Assembly (NCBI GenBank): GCA_937925595.1
Contig: CALALQ010000171.1
Span: forward strand, 1 to 27,801
DNA from: an uncultured Demequina sp.
GTDB taxonomy: Bacteria > Actinomycetota > Actinomycetes > Actinomycetales > Demequinaceae
Direction: 5' to 3'
Length of the DNA: 27,801 nt
A program made the translations under genes and the position numbers. A model generated the notes under the pieces. It was not told the DNA's origin. It did no database searches and was given only the letters and a program-made list of their open reading frames with translations. Positions 1 to 9,805 of this stretch are shown here, piece after piece. Numbering within the stretch: the first letter of the stretch is position 1; each line of letters starts with the position of its first letter.

Positions 1-92
1 ACAACAGCGTCTGTTCCCTTAATTGCGAACTCGTGCGCGTGTTCATGACATGCCGCCAAGAGGTCCTGCCAGGTACCGAGGCGCGTATTCAT
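1..92 (-). CDS. 5' end of a divergent gene, product unknown (partial)
   Basis: A minus-strand frame is open from an ATG at 90-92 to the window edge and would start MNTRLGTWQDLLAACHEHAH. A GAGGG Shine-Dalgarno-like run lies 9 nt upstream, and codons are moderately GC3-rich. A competing frame starts at the ATG at 44-46 and reads MNTRTSSQLREQTLL, which resembles the beginning of PadR-family regulators (LREPT-FxxLxAL type); it has a weak ribosome site and contains the rare codon TTA. Only 15-31 codons are visible, so neither function nor frame can be settled. A divergent gene here is likely because the palindromes at 105-140 lie directly upstream. Confidence 0.35.
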   Translation of the reverse strand, partial: MNTRLGTWQDLLAACHEHAHEFAIKGTDAV

Positions 93-104
93 GGACGACA
101 TCCC

Positions 105-140
105 TCGCTATATAGCGACTCTAGCGACGATATATTATCG
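105..140. promoter_or_regulatory. pair of AT-rich palindromes, probable operator/divergent promoter
   Basis: TCGCTATATAGCGA at 105-118 is a perfect 14-bp palindrome. CGATA-TAT-TATCG at 128-140 is a second one with a 3-bp centre. The repeated string TAGCGAC (113-119 and 122-128) joins them. In a GC-rich genome, TATATA-centred palindromes between divergent genes suggest a repressor site, and such sites are often bound by PadR-family proteins. The TATATA could also be the -10 box of the minus-strand gene. The regulator is inferred, not shown. Confidence 0.5.
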
Positions 141-289
141 CCCACTGCGATCACCCGCCTGTTCCGGCTCGGCGGTGGGCGCGGGGCGCGGGGGCGCGGC
201 AGGCGTCGGAGCGTGAATCCGCCCACATCCCGCGCGCTCGCGAATGTTAATTCTTTGCTTCGTGGCACCCGGTCCTAGATGAAAGCGCA

Positions 290-295
290 TACATT
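290..295 (+). promoter_or_regulatory. -10 box of leaderless glgP promoter
   Basis: TACATT ends 6 nt before the GTG at 302, so transcription would start at or next to the start codon. No Shine-Dalgarno sequence is present, consistent with a leaderless mRNA. No convincing -35 box is seen. The rest of 141-289 is a GC-rich stretch with no gene that I can support. Confidence 0.5.
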
Positions 296-301
296 GGGCG
301 C

Positions 302-2755
<2,454 letters not shown>

Positions 2756-2826
2756 CACCGCTTGGAGCTGCGTTGTGAGTTTGCTCGCAATTGGGTAATC
2801 GGTGCACATGCACTCTCGTAGTCGTG

Positions 2827-2832
2827 GACAAT
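2827..2832 (+). promoter_or_regulatory. possible -10 box of leaderless pit promoter
   Basis: GACAAT ends 7 nt before the GTG at 2840, and there is no ribosome-binding site between. It is a weaker match to TANNNT than the other leaderless starts in this window. Confidence 0.35.
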
Positions 2833-2839
2833 TGACGCC

Positions 2840-4171
2840 GTGACCGAAATGGCCCTGCTGGTGCTGGTGGTTATCACCGCGCTGGCCTTCGACTTCACTA
2901 ACGGTTTCCACGACACCGGCAACGCGATGGCCCCGTCCATCGCCACGCGGGCACTCAAGCCCAAGCAGGCAGTGACCCTCGCGGCCGTTCTCAACCTCAT
3001 CGGCGCATTCCTGTCGCTGACGGTTGCGGCGACGATCGCCAAGGGCATCGTCGACTCTGGCGCAGTCACCCTCGCCGTGGTGCTGGCCGGTCTAGCCGGC
3101 GGCATCATCTGGAACCTCATCACCTGGCTCGCGAAACTGCCATCCAGCTCTTCGCATGCGCTCGTTGGCGGTGTGGTGGGCGCGGTGCTCGCCGCGGCCG
3201 GCACCCAGGGCGTCATCTGGAGTGGCCTCGTCGCCAAGGTGCTGCTGCCCGCGCTGCTCGCGCCGGTCATCGCGATCCTCGTCGCGAGTGTGGGCACGGC
3301 GATCGTCACTCGCGTCACGCGCAAGATCGGCCGCAAGTACAACGACCGCTCGTTCCGCTGGGGCCAGATCGGCTCGGCGTCGCTCATGGCGCTCGCCCAC
3401 GGCACGAACGATGCGCAGAAGACGATGGGCATCATCCTCATGGCGCTCATCGCGGCCGGCGCCGCGACCCCCGACGAAGGCGTTCCCGTGTGGGTCATCG
3501 TCTCGTGTGCGGTGGCGATGGCGCTCGGCACCTACATGGGCGGCTGGCGAGTCATCAAGACGCTCGGCAAGGGACTTGTGAAGCTCGACTCCCGGCAGGG
3601 AATGTCGGCAGACATGTCGTCGGCCTCGGTCATCCTGCTGTCGAGTCACTTCGGCTACTCGCTGTCCACGACGCATGTTGCCAGCGGCTCGATCCTCGGC
3701 ACCGGCATCGGCCGCAAGGGCGCATCCGTGGGCTGGGGCGTCGCTCGCAAGATGCTCATCGCGTGGCTCATCACCGTCCCCGCCGCGGCCGCCGTGGGTG
3801 GACTGTGCTTCGGAATCGGCGAGCTCTTCGGCCACACCGTTGGCCCGTGGGTGGTGTTCGGCATCCTCGTCGCCACCTCGACGTTCATCTACATCCTGTC
3901 CCGCCGCCAGCCCGTGCATGCGGACAACGTCAACGACGACGATGAGGAAGTCGAGCCCAGCCGCGAGGAGATCCTCGCCCGCTCGGTCGCCATGCACAAC
4001 CCGCATCTGATGCGCGTGAAGAAGCCCAAGAAGCCTAAGAAGAAGCCCAAGCATCAGCCGCCGTCGAAGAAGCCCAAGAAGAAGTCGAAGACGCAGAAGG
4101 ACAAGAAGCACGCCAAGAAGACCGGCGACAAGAAGTCCGGCAAGAAGAAGTCCAAGAAGGCGAAGAAGTAG
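2840..4171 (+). CDS. pit: PiT-family inorganic phosphate transporter with lysine-rich tail
   Basis: Low-affinity phosphate permease (PiT family, driven by H+ or Na+), 443 aa, with about ten hydrophobic segments. The two family signature repeats are visible: DFTNGFHDTGNAMAPSIATR near residue 15 and ALAHGTNDAQKTMGIILMAL near residue 184. The cytoplasmic end is unusual: roughly the last 50 residues are almost only Lys with Pro, Ser, Thr and Gly (KKPKKPKKKPKH and similar), a very basic tail absent from typical PiT proteins. The GTG start is supported by a -10-like box and by the family N-terminus. A 76-aa membrane protein follows 8 nt downstream behind a strong ribosome site. Confidence 0.93.
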   Translation: MTEMALLVLVVITALAFDFTNGFHDTGNAMAPSIATRALKPKQAVTLAAVLNLIGAFLSLTVAATIAKGIVDSGAVTLAVVLAGLAGGIIWNLITWLAKLPSSSSHALVGGVVGAVLAAAGTQGVIWSGLVAKVLLPALLAPVIAILVASVGTAIVTRVTRKIGRKYNDRSFRWGQIGSASLMALAHGTNDAQKTMGIILMALIAAGAATPDEGVPVWVIVSCAVAMALGTYMGGWRVIKTLGKGLVKLDSRQGMSADMSSASVILLSSHFGYSLSTTHVASGSILGTGIGRKGASVGWGVARKMLIAWLITVPAAAAVGGLCFGIGELFGHTVGPWVVFGILVATSTFIYILSRRQPVHADNVNDDDEEVEPSREEILARSVAMHNPHLMRVKKPKKPKKKPKHQPPSKKPKKKSKTQKDKKHAKKTGDKKSGKKKSKKAKK

Positions 4172-4179
4172 GAGGGGCC

Positions 4180-4410
4180 ATGAACGAATTCGTTGAATGG
4201 GGCGCCCTGGGCAACATCGTGCTCTTTGGACTGCTCATCGGCGCGGGGCTGCCGACGCTGTACGCGATCGGCGTGCGCTCTCTCGATGCCGCGACTGAGG
4301 CAAAGGGCAAGGCGCTCGTCCTGCGCAAGATCGTCGCCTATGCCTGCTTCGGCGCCGTCGCCATGGCAATCCTCGGCGCCCTCGCCTTCATTGCCGCGGG
4401 CGGCCACTAG
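4180..4410 (+). CDS. small two-helix membrane protein, pit partner
   Basis: A 76-aa protein with two hydrophobic segments (about residues 11-31 and 49-72) and a short charged loop (AATEAKGKALVLRK). The ATG follows an AGGAGG ribosome site, only 8 nt after the pit stop, so it is almost certainly co-translated with the transporter. Small membrane proteins directly after pit are seen in other actinobacteria. Its role is unknown; an accessory or stability subunit of the transporter is the natural inference. Confidence 0.8.
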   Translation: MNEFVEWGALGNIVLFGLLIGAGLPTLYAIGVRSLDAATEAKGKALVLRKIVAYACFGAVAMAILGALAFIAAGGH

Positions 4411-4417
4411 TCGCGAC

Positions 4418-4423
4418 TAGCCT
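4418..4423 (+). promoter_or_regulatory. -10 box of leaderless promoter
   Basis: TAGCCT ends exactly 6 nt before the ATG at 4430, with no Shine-Dalgarno between. It gives the following membrane-protein gene its own leaderless transcript despite the 19-nt gap to the previous gene. Confidence 0.5.
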
Positions 4424-4429
4424 TTCGCC

Positions 4430-5020
4430 ATGTACACGTCCACGACGCGGTGGGAAGTGATCAGGGCGATCGGCCTGGTCATCACCGTCACGAGCGGCAT
4501 CGCCTTCTTCTTCCTTGGCGGAGGCCTACTCGCATGGACTGACCCCGCCCCGGCGGTAGTCGACCTCCTTGTCCTCGCAGGCGGCGCCGCGCTGCTGTAC
4601 ATCTCCGGCAAGCGCATCACAGAGATCTGGGCGGCCAACAAGCCCTATCTCCTCAGCGAAGAGGGACGCTTCGCCATCCGCGGCCGCCGCGAGCTTGAGA
4701 AGCGGATCCTCACCTCCGGTCGCATCATCTTCGCGGTGTTCCTCGTGTGCGCCGTTGTCTTCATGTTCCTTTTCGCCGCCATCGCGTGCGGCAACAGCGA
4801 CGAGGGGTACTGCGGCGACTTTGGGCGCCCACCAGAGTGGTTCGTCGAGTTCTGGCAGGTCTTCACCGTGTTCCTGGGCGCCCTGTGGGCCGCCGCCGTG
4901 AGCTTCCGCCGCCGGTTCGAGGCGGCGACAGAGCGGATCGACGTGGTTGTCGCCGAGGGACTGCGCCAACGCCGGGCTGACGACCCCATGCACGGCACCG
5001 GCCGGTTCTCCTGGGAGTAG
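4430..5020 (+). CDS. membrane protein of unknown function (four helices)
   Basis: A 196-aa protein I do not recognise. Hydrophobic segments lie near residues 9-31, 42-60, 92-115 and 135-153, the first two and last two forming pairs around a cytosol-like charged stretch (ITEIWAANKPYLLSEEGRFAIRGRRELEK). The loop between helices 3 and 4 carries CGNSDEGYCGDFGRPP with two cysteines, possibly an extracytoplasmic disulfide. The C-terminus is basic and arginine-rich. The ATG is chosen because a TAGCCT -10 box sits 6 nt upstream. No functional motif is visible. Confidence 0.75.
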   Translation: MYTSTTRWEVIRAIGLVITVTSGIAFFFLGGGLLAWTDPAPAVVDLLVLAGGAALLYISGKRITEIWAANKPYLLSEEGRFAIRGRRELEKRILTSGRIIFAVFLVCAVVFMFLFAAIACGNSDEGYCGDFGRPPEWFVEFWQVFTVFLGALWAAAVSFRRRFEAATERIDVVVAEGLRQRRADDPMHGTGRFSWE

Positions 5021-5067
5021 CCAGCCACAGCGTCGGGCATGCGAACGCGAGCGTGACGCAACCGGCC

Positions 5068-5073
5068 TAATGT
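5068..5073 (+). promoter_or_regulatory. -10 box of leaderless promoter
   Basis: TAATGT ends 7 nt before the ATG at 5081. This favours the ATG at 5081 over the in-frame GTG at 5072, which lies inside the box. Confidence 0.5.
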
Positions 5074-5080
5074 GAATGGC

Positions 5081-5719
5081 ATGACGGATCACTGGCTCTT
5101 CATCGCGTTCGGGTGGATCGGCTCCGGCCTTGTGGTGTGGTCGCTCATGGTGTCGCGCGTGCTGCGCTTCCGGTGGATGAACTTCGCGGGCGCGCTGATC
5201 GCGACCATTTACAACGGGCTCATCGAACTGTGGCCGTTCTTCGCGATGAATTTCGCGATCACGATCATTGACGCGTATTGGATCTGGCGCCTCAAGCGAG
5301 AGCGCCACGACGCGGCGGTGTACAAGGTGATCCCCGTCGATCCCCGCGACCCGGTGCTGCAGCACGTCATTGCGGTGCACTCTGCGGACATCGCGAAGGT
5401 GCAGCCGGACTTTGCGCCTGAGGCCGACACCGCGCAGCGACGCGCCACGTTCCTTGTGCTGCGCGGCGACGAGAACGTTGGCGTCGTGGCCTTGCGTGAC
5501 CAGGGTGACGGGGTGGGGCTCGTGGAGCTTGACTGGGTGAAGCCGCGGTTCCGCGACTTTACGCCCGGCGAGTTCGTGTATCGCGAGTCGCACGCGCTTG
5601 AGGAGGCCGGGTTCACGCGCATCGAGGTCGAGGAGACGGAGACCACCGACGAGGTGTACCTCCGCCGCATGGGCTTCACGCCCCAGGGCACACGCTGGAG
5701 GCGGGACGTCGCGGCCTAG
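5081..5719 (+). CDS. YgjV-like membrane domain fused to a GNAT-like domain
   Basis: A 212-aa protein. The N-terminal 75 residues contain three hydrophobic segments and resemble the YgjV inner-membrane family (FGWIGSGLVVWSLMVSRVL, then NFAGALIATIYNGLIELWPF). The C-terminal ~130 residues are soluble and end in the alternating pattern of an acetyltransferase-like fold (ATFLVLRGDENVGVVAL, later EEAGFTRIEVEE and RRMGFTP), but I see no clean acetyl-CoA loop. This soluble part may therefore be a degenerate GNAT or another domain. Start chosen at 5081 by the leaderless box; an alternative GTG lies at 5072. Function unknown. Confidence 0.8.
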   Translation: MTDHWLFIAFGWIGSGLVVWSLMVSRVLRFRWMNFAGALIATIYNGLIELWPFFAMNFAITIIDAYWIWRLKRERHDAAVYKVIPVDPRDPVLQHVIAVHSADIAKVQPDFAPEADTAQRRATFLVLRGDENVGVVALRDQGDGVGLVELDWVKPRFRDFTPGEFVYRESHALEEAGFTRIEVEETETTDEVYLRRMGFTPQGTRWRRDVAA

Positions 5720-5819
5720 CCCACCGGTTGCGGTCTCCCCACCGGTTGCGGTCTCCCCACCGGTTGCGGTTCGTGAGTGTCGCGAAACGGCCGTTTCGCG
5801 ACACTCAGATACCGCAACC
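5720..5819. repeat. three 18-bp direct repeats leading into a large palindrome
   Basis: The unit CCCACCGGTTGCGGTCTC occurs at 5720-5737 and 5738-5755, and again with a diverged end at 5756-5773. Immediately after lies a perfect 34-bp palindrome, 5774-5807, with arms TGAGTGTCGCGAAACGG and its exact reverse complement. ACCGCAACC at 5811-5819 pairs with GGTTGCGGT of the third unit (5762-5770), extending the cruciform to about 58 bp. There is no T-tract, so it is not a classical terminator. It looks like a REP-type or miniature mobile element that could fold in RNA or as a cruciform. Confidence 0.85.
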
Positions 5820-5858
5820 TGGGAAGGCGCCCAGGCCGCCGCGGGTCGGGCAAGAGAA

Positions 5859-5883
5859 AAGGCCCCCGGTAACCGGGGGCCTT
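5859..5883 (-). terminator. intrinsic terminator of tRNA-Leu
   Basis: An 11-bp perfect stem (AAGGCCCCCGG / CCGGGGGCCTT) with a 3-nt loop. On the minus strand it is followed by TTTT, directly downstream of the tRNA. It may also serve the plus-strand gene ending at 5719. Confidence 0.8.
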
Positions 5884-5888
5884 GCTCG

Positions 5889-5971
5889 TGCGCGAGGGGG
5901 GATTTGAACCCCCACGCCCTTTCGGACACTGGCACCTGAAGCCAGCGCGTCTGCCGTTCCGCCACTCGCGC
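5889..5971 (-). tRNA. tRNA-Leu (anticodon CAG)
   Basis: On the minus strand a 7-bp acceptor stem GCGCGAG/CTCGCGC encloses a class II tRNA. The D arm contains AACGGCAGACGC. The anticodon stem CTGGC/GCCAG closes the loop TTCAGGT, giving anticodon CAG. A long variable arm GTCCGAAAGGGC precedes the T arm GGGGGTTCAAATCCCCC. CCA is not encoded. A terminator follows, and the fhaA operon diverges on the other side, which is the usual place for this tRNA in actinobacteria. Confidence 0.96.
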
Positions 5972-6006
5972 GCGACTGGTTACTCTAGCACGTTTGAACC
6001 GCCCTA

Positions 6007-6012
6007 TACGAT
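6007..6012 (+). promoter_or_regulatory. -10 box of the fhaA-pknB operon, leaderless
   Basis: TACGAT ends exactly 6 nt before the ATG at 6019. GGAG lies only 2 nt from the ATG and is too close to act as a normal ribosome site, so a leaderless start is preferred. Confidence 0.5.
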
Positions 6013-6018
6013 GGAGCA

Positions 6019-6723
6019 ATGGGCGTGATGGATCGGTTCGAGAGGGGCGTCGAGAACGCGATGCAGACCGCGTTCGCGAAGACCTTCAAGTCCGGAGTCA
6101 AGCCCGTTGAACTTGCGGCCGCCGTGAAGCGCGAATGCGATGCCCGCGCCGCCGCCGTTGACCGCAACCGCACCGTTGCCCCCAACGAGTACACGGTGTA
6201 CCTCTCGCCCACGGACTTCGAGCACGTCACCGACTGGGGCGACGAGGCCCTCGCTCATGAGATCGCCGACTCCCTCGAGGACCACGCCCGCAGCCTTCGC
6301 TACGCCTTCGTCGGCGCGGTCGAGGTGAGCTTCGAGCTCGACGAGTCCCTCGCCACGGGCCGCTACTCCGTCTCCAGCCGCACCAAGCGCGGACCCGTCG
6401 CTCCCGCCACCTCGCCGGACCCGCTGTCTCGCTTCCCGCTGCTCGACATCGACGGCCAGCGCTACAACCTCACGGGCAAGACCACGATCATTGGTCGCGG
6501 CACCGAGGCGGACATCGTGGTGGACGACAACGGCGTGAGCCGCAAGCACATCAGCCTCGAGGTCACGCCGGAGGGCACGATCCTCACGGACCTCGGCTCC
6601 ACCAACGGCACCTTCGTCGAGGAGCAGCGCATCACCGAGGTGACGCTCGTGGATGGCAACGCCATCCGCATTGGCCGCACCGTGATCATGTACTGGGACG
6701 CAGTCGTCACGGACGAGGACTGA
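6019..6723 (+). CDS. fhaA: FHA-domain protein FhaA (DUF3662)
   Basis: First gene of the phospho-signalling operon, 234 aa. Residues 1-115 match the DUF3662 domain (MDRFERGVENAMQTAFAKTF, ANEYTVYLSPTDFEHV-like strand). Residues ~140-234 form an FHA phosphothreonine-binding domain with IIGRGTEADIVVDDNGVSRKH and DLGSTNGTFV. In mycobacteria FhaA binds phosphorylated partners such as the MurJ pseudokinase and is a target of PknB, modulating peptidoglycan synthesis. The linker between the domains is much shorter than in mycobacterial FhaA. It is separated from fhaB by 12 nt. Confidence 0.95.
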   Translation: MGVMDRFERGVENAMQTAFAKTFKSGVKPVELAAAVKRECDARAAAVDRNRTVAPNEYTVYLSPTDFEHVTDWGDEALAHEIADSLEDHARSLRYAFVGAVEVSFELDESLATGRYSVSSRTKRGPVAPATSPDPLSRFPLLDIDGQRYNLTGKTTIIGRGTEADIVVDDNGVSRKHISLEVTPEGTILTDLGSTNGTFVEEQRITEVTLVDGNAIRIGRTVIMYWDAVVTDED

Positions 6724-6735
6724 CAGGGGCACGCC

Positions 6736-7257
6736 ATGAGTCAGCTGTCAATCACCCTCCTGCGCCTTGGCTTCCTTGTGCTGCTGTGGGCGCTGGTGCT
6801 GTCGAGCATCGGCGTGCTCCGCGCGGACTTGTACGGCACTCGCGTCCTCACTCGCGGTCGCGGCCGCAAAGCCAAGGCAATGCCCGACGCTAGGGCTGAG
6901 AAGACCGCCGCCCCCACCAGGGGTTCCACGGGAGTTCGTCCCGGCGCGGTGCAGGCCGATGAGGCGCCTGCCGCTCGCCTCCTGGTGACCGCCGGCCCGC
7001 TCAAGGGCACCTCGATCCCGCTGGGAGCGGCGCCGGTGCTCGTGGGTCGCGCCCCCACCTGCACGCTCGTGATCGACGACGACTACTGCTCGGCACGCCA
7101 TTGCCGCATCTTCCCCGAACACGGGGAGTGGAGGGTCGAGGATCTCGGCTCCACCAACGGGACCTACTTGGGGAATCAGAAGGTCACTGACCCCGTCCCG
7201 CTGCGCAAGGGAGACCAGGTGCGCATCGGGGCCACAACCCTGGAGCTGAGCCAGTGA
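6736..7257 (+). CDS. fhaB: FHA-domain protein FhaB (FipA)
   Basis: 173 aa. One N-terminal membrane helix (about residues 8-28), a basic linker (RGRGRKAKAM), then a C-terminal FHA domain with LVGRAPTCTLVIDDDYCSARH and EDLGSTNGTYLGNQKV. In mycobacteria FhaB/FipA is phosphorylated by PknA or PknB and links FtsZ with FtsQ during division. The ATG at 6736 has a weak AGGGG site. The stop overlaps the pstP start by 4 nt (GTGA), indicating coupled translation. Confidence 0.95.
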   Translation: MSQLSITLLRLGFLVLLWALVLSSIGVLRADLYGTRVLTRGRGRKAKAMPDARAEKTAAPTRGSTGVRPGAVQADEAPAARLLVTAGPLKGTSIPLGAAPVLVGRAPTCTLVIDDDYCSARHCRIFPEHGEWRVEDLGSTNGTYLGNQKVTDPVPLRKGDQVRIGATTLELSQ

Positions 7258-8462
7258 CCTTCCTTGCTTTCCACTTCGCGGCTCGCACTGACGTGGGTCT
7301 GTCGCGCCACAACAATCAGGATTCGGGCTATGCCGGCCCCAACCTGCTTTTGGTGGCTGACGGCATGGGCGGTGCGGCTGGGGGCGACATTGCGTCCTCG
7401 ATCGCCGTGGGCCGCCTCGCCGCTCTCGACGGCGAAGCGCTGGGACCAGACGAGGCTCTCGACGAGCTCAAGCTCGGGATTTCTGAGGCCCACGCGCAGA
7501 TCGTGTCCCGCGCGCGCAACGATCCGGAACTGTCAGGCCTCGGCACCACCGTGACGGCGCTGCTGCGCTCCGGCTCAACGCTCGCGATGGCGCATATCGG
7601 CGACTCTCGCGCGTACCTCCTTCGCAATGGCACTCTCGACCAGGTCACGAGCGACCACACGTTCGTCCAGCACCTCATCGACACCGGTCGCCTGTCTGTC
7701 GCGGATGCGGAGAACCACCCCAAGCGCAATCTCATCCTGCGCGTACTCGGCGACGTTGACGCGAATGTGCCCGTGGACATCTCTGTGCGCGAGATCAAGC
7801 CGGGGGATCGCTGGATGCTGTGCTCCGATGGCCTGAGCGGCGTGGTGAGCAGGGACACCATCCTCAAGACCATGCTCGAGGTCGAGGACCCCGGCGACTG
7901 CGCGGATGCGCTCATCGCTCTCGCCCTCGCCGCAGGTGCGCCGGACAACGTCACGTGCATCATCGGCGACGTCGTCGACATTGACGAGACCCCTGACGGC
8001 GTTGGTCCCTCGACCGTCGCGCAAGTGGTGGGAGCGGCAGCCCTCGACAGGAACAAGCCGTCGGCAGCGTCGGGCACCCCCGCGGCGAAAGCCGCCCAGC
8101 TGTCCTCTCATGCCGACTCTGACGACGAGGACGAACCCAGCCGCTGGTTCACGCTGTGGGAGCGAGTGCGCCCGTGGGTGCTGCCGCTCATCGTGCTGCT
8201 GGCACTCGTGGGACTCGCGTGGGGCGCCTACAAGTGGACCCAGACGCAGTACTTCGTGGGTGAGCACCAGGGCGTCGTCGCGATCTACCGGGGGATTCCC
8301 GGCGAGGTGGGGCCGCTTGAGCTCTCGCACCTTGTCGAAGACACCGATGTTCCCCTCGATTCGCTCGCGCCGTATGCCCGCGAGCGCATCGCCGACACCA
8401 TCAGGGTTGGTGATGTTGACGAGGCCCGCCGCGTGATCGAGGGCCTGCAGGCGGGCGCGTAG
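7254..8462 (+). CDS. pstP: PP2C-type Ser/Thr protein phosphatase PstP
   Basis: 402 aa. A metal-dependent PP2C phosphatase that reverses the PknA/PknB signal. Motifs in order: ARTDVGLSRHNNQDSGYA, LLVADGMGGAAGGD, GLGTTVTALL, AHIGDSRAYLLRNG, CSDGLSGVVS and PDNVTCIIGD, covering the catalytic Asp and metal ligands over residues 1-240. A flexible acidic linker follows, then one membrane helix near residues 305-325 (VLPLIVLLALVGLAWGAY) and a ~75-residue extracytoplasmic tail. Starts with GTG inside the fhaB stop and ends by sharing one base with the rodA start. Confidence 0.96.
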   Translation: MTFLAFHFAARTDVGLSRHNNQDSGYAGPNLLLVADGMGGAAGGDIASSIAVGRLAALDGEALGPDEALDELKLGISEAHAQIVSRARNDPELSGLGTTVTALLRSGSTLAMAHIGDSRAYLLRNGTLDQVTSDHTFVQHLIDTGRLSVADAENHPKRNLILRVLGDVDANVPVDISVREIKPGDRWMLCSDGLSGVVSRDTILKTMLEVEDPGDCADALIALALAAGAPDNVTCIIGDVVDIDETPDGVGPSTVAQVVGAAALDRNKPSAASGTPAAKAAQLSSHADSDDEDEPSRWFTLWERVRPWVLPLIVLLALVGLAWGAYKWTQTQYFVGEHQGVVAIYRGIPGEVGPLELSHLVEDTDVPLDSLAPYARERIADTIRVGDVDEARRVIEGLQAGA

Positions 8463-9805
8463 TGGCGACCGTCTCGACCGTCAGGTACCAGCGCGGACGT
8501 GGGTCCGAGCTGCTCCTGCTTGGGCTGGCAGCACTCATCACCGTGGCCGCGCGCGGCCTCGTGGACTATCACGCCGACGTCCTCGTGATCTCGAGCATGC
8601 TGTGGTACACGGCGATCGTCGTGGCGGTGCTGCTTGCGATTCACTTTGCCCTGCGGCGATGGGCTCGAGACGCGGATCCCGTGATCGTGCCGGCCGTGGC
8701 GACTCTGACGGGCGTTGGCCTCGCGATGATCCGCCGCATCGACTTCGCGTGGGCAGACCGCGGCTACCCCACGGACTTTGGCCAGACTCAGTCCATGTGG
8801 GCGGTGCTTGGTGCCGCGCTGTGCGTCGTGACGGTGCTCGTGGTGCGCGACTACCGTGTGCTGCGTCGCTTCACTTACACCGCCGGCATTCTGGGTCTCG
8901 TTGGCCTGCTGCTGCCGCTCATGCCGGTGATCGGTCGTGAGATCAACGGCGCGCGCATCTGGATCGGCCTGTTCGGCCGCTCCCTGCAGCCAGGAGAGTT
9001 CGCCAAGATCGCCTTCGTCATCTTCTTCGCGGGCTACCTGCAGTCCAATCGCGACGCCCTCGCCGTCGCCGGCCCCAAGATCGTGGGCATCCGCTTCCCG
9101 CGAGCGCGGGACATGGGTCCGCTCATCGTGGTGTGGCTCGCGGCGATCGCGGTGCAGGTGTTCGAGCGCGACCTCGGCACCTCGCTGCTGCTGTTCGGCA
9201 TCTTCGTGGGCATGCTCTACATCGCCACCAGGCGCACCAGTTGGATCGTGCTCGGCGTTGGCCTGTTCCTCGCCGGCGCGGCGTTCGCGGGAACCGTGTT
9301 CTCCCACGTGCGCTCGCGCTACACCGCCTGGCTCCACGCCTTCGACCCCGAGGTGTACGCCTCCGGTCAGTCGCAGCAGCTTGTCAAGGGGCTGTTCGGG
9401 ATGGCCTCCGGAGGGCTCTTCGGGACGGGCCTTGGCGAAGGCCGCCCGGACCTGGTCCCCTACGCCTACAGCGACTTCATCATCGCGAGCCTTGGCGAAG
9501 AGCTCGGTCTCATGGGCCTCATGGCGCTGCTGCTGCTGTACGTCATCATCGTGCAGCGCGCGATGCGCACCGCGATTGGCGTTCGCGACGGCTTCGGCAA
9601 GCTGCTCGCCGCTGGACTCGGCATCTCGATCGCGCTGCAGACGTTCATCGTGGTGGGTGGCGTCATGCGCGTCATCCCGCTGACGGGACTCGCCACGCCG
9701 TTCCTCGCCTATGGAGGTTCGGCGATGCTCGCGAACTGGATCATCGTGGCTCTGCTGCTGCGCGTGTCCGATCAGGCCCGGCGACCGCAGGAGGTGACGC
9801 AGTGA
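8462..9805 (+). CDS. rodA: SEDS peptidoglycan polymerase RodA
   Basis: 447 aa, about 12 hydrophobic segments. SEDS-family glycosyltransferase that polymerises lipid II with a class B PBP partner. Family signatures: INGARIWIGLFGRSLQPGEF-AKIAFVIF, the loop FERDLGTSLLLFGIF containing the conserved catalytic Asp, and FIIASLGEELGLMG near the end. Its GTG start shares the last base of the pstP stop, and its stop overlaps the pbpA GTG by 4 nt, so RodA and PbpA are made together. It could be labelled FtsW by homology; the pairing with pbpA in this operon favours RodA. Confidence 0.94.
   Translation: MATVSTVRYQRGRGSELLLLGLAALITVAARGLVDYHADVLVISSMLWYTAIVVAVLLAIHFALRRWARDADPVIVPAVATLTGVGLAMIRRIDFAWADRGYPTDFGQTQSMWAVLGAALCVVTVLVVRDYRVLRRFTYTAGILGLVGLLLPLMPVIGREINGARIWIGLFGRSLQPGEFAKIAFVIFFAGYLQSNRDALAVAGPKIVGIRFPRARDMGPLIVVWLAAIAVQVFERDLGTSLLLFGIFVGMLYIATRRTSWIVLGVGLFLAGAAFAGTVFSHVRSRYTAWLHAFDPEVYASGQSQQLVKGLFGMASGGLFGTGLGEGRPDLVPYAYSDFIIASLGEELGLMGLMALLLLYVIIVQRAMRTAIGVRDGFGKLLAAGLGISIALQTFIVVGGVMRVIPLTGLATPFLAYGGSAMLANWIIVALLLRVSDQARRPQEVTQ

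Noticed and set aside
33..278. Plus-strand open frame of 81 codons before glgP
   Set aside because: Low-complexity Arg/Gly translation, no ribosome site, and it crosses the palindromic control region; the minus-strand reading at 1-92 is more plausible.
5720..5773. CRISPR-like array
   Set aside because: The 18-bp repeats are directly adjacent with no spacers and no cas genes are present.
9133..9801. Upstream extension of the pbpA frame inside rodA
   Set aside because: The translation is an Arg/His-rich shadow; the GTG at 9802 yields the proper signal anchor.
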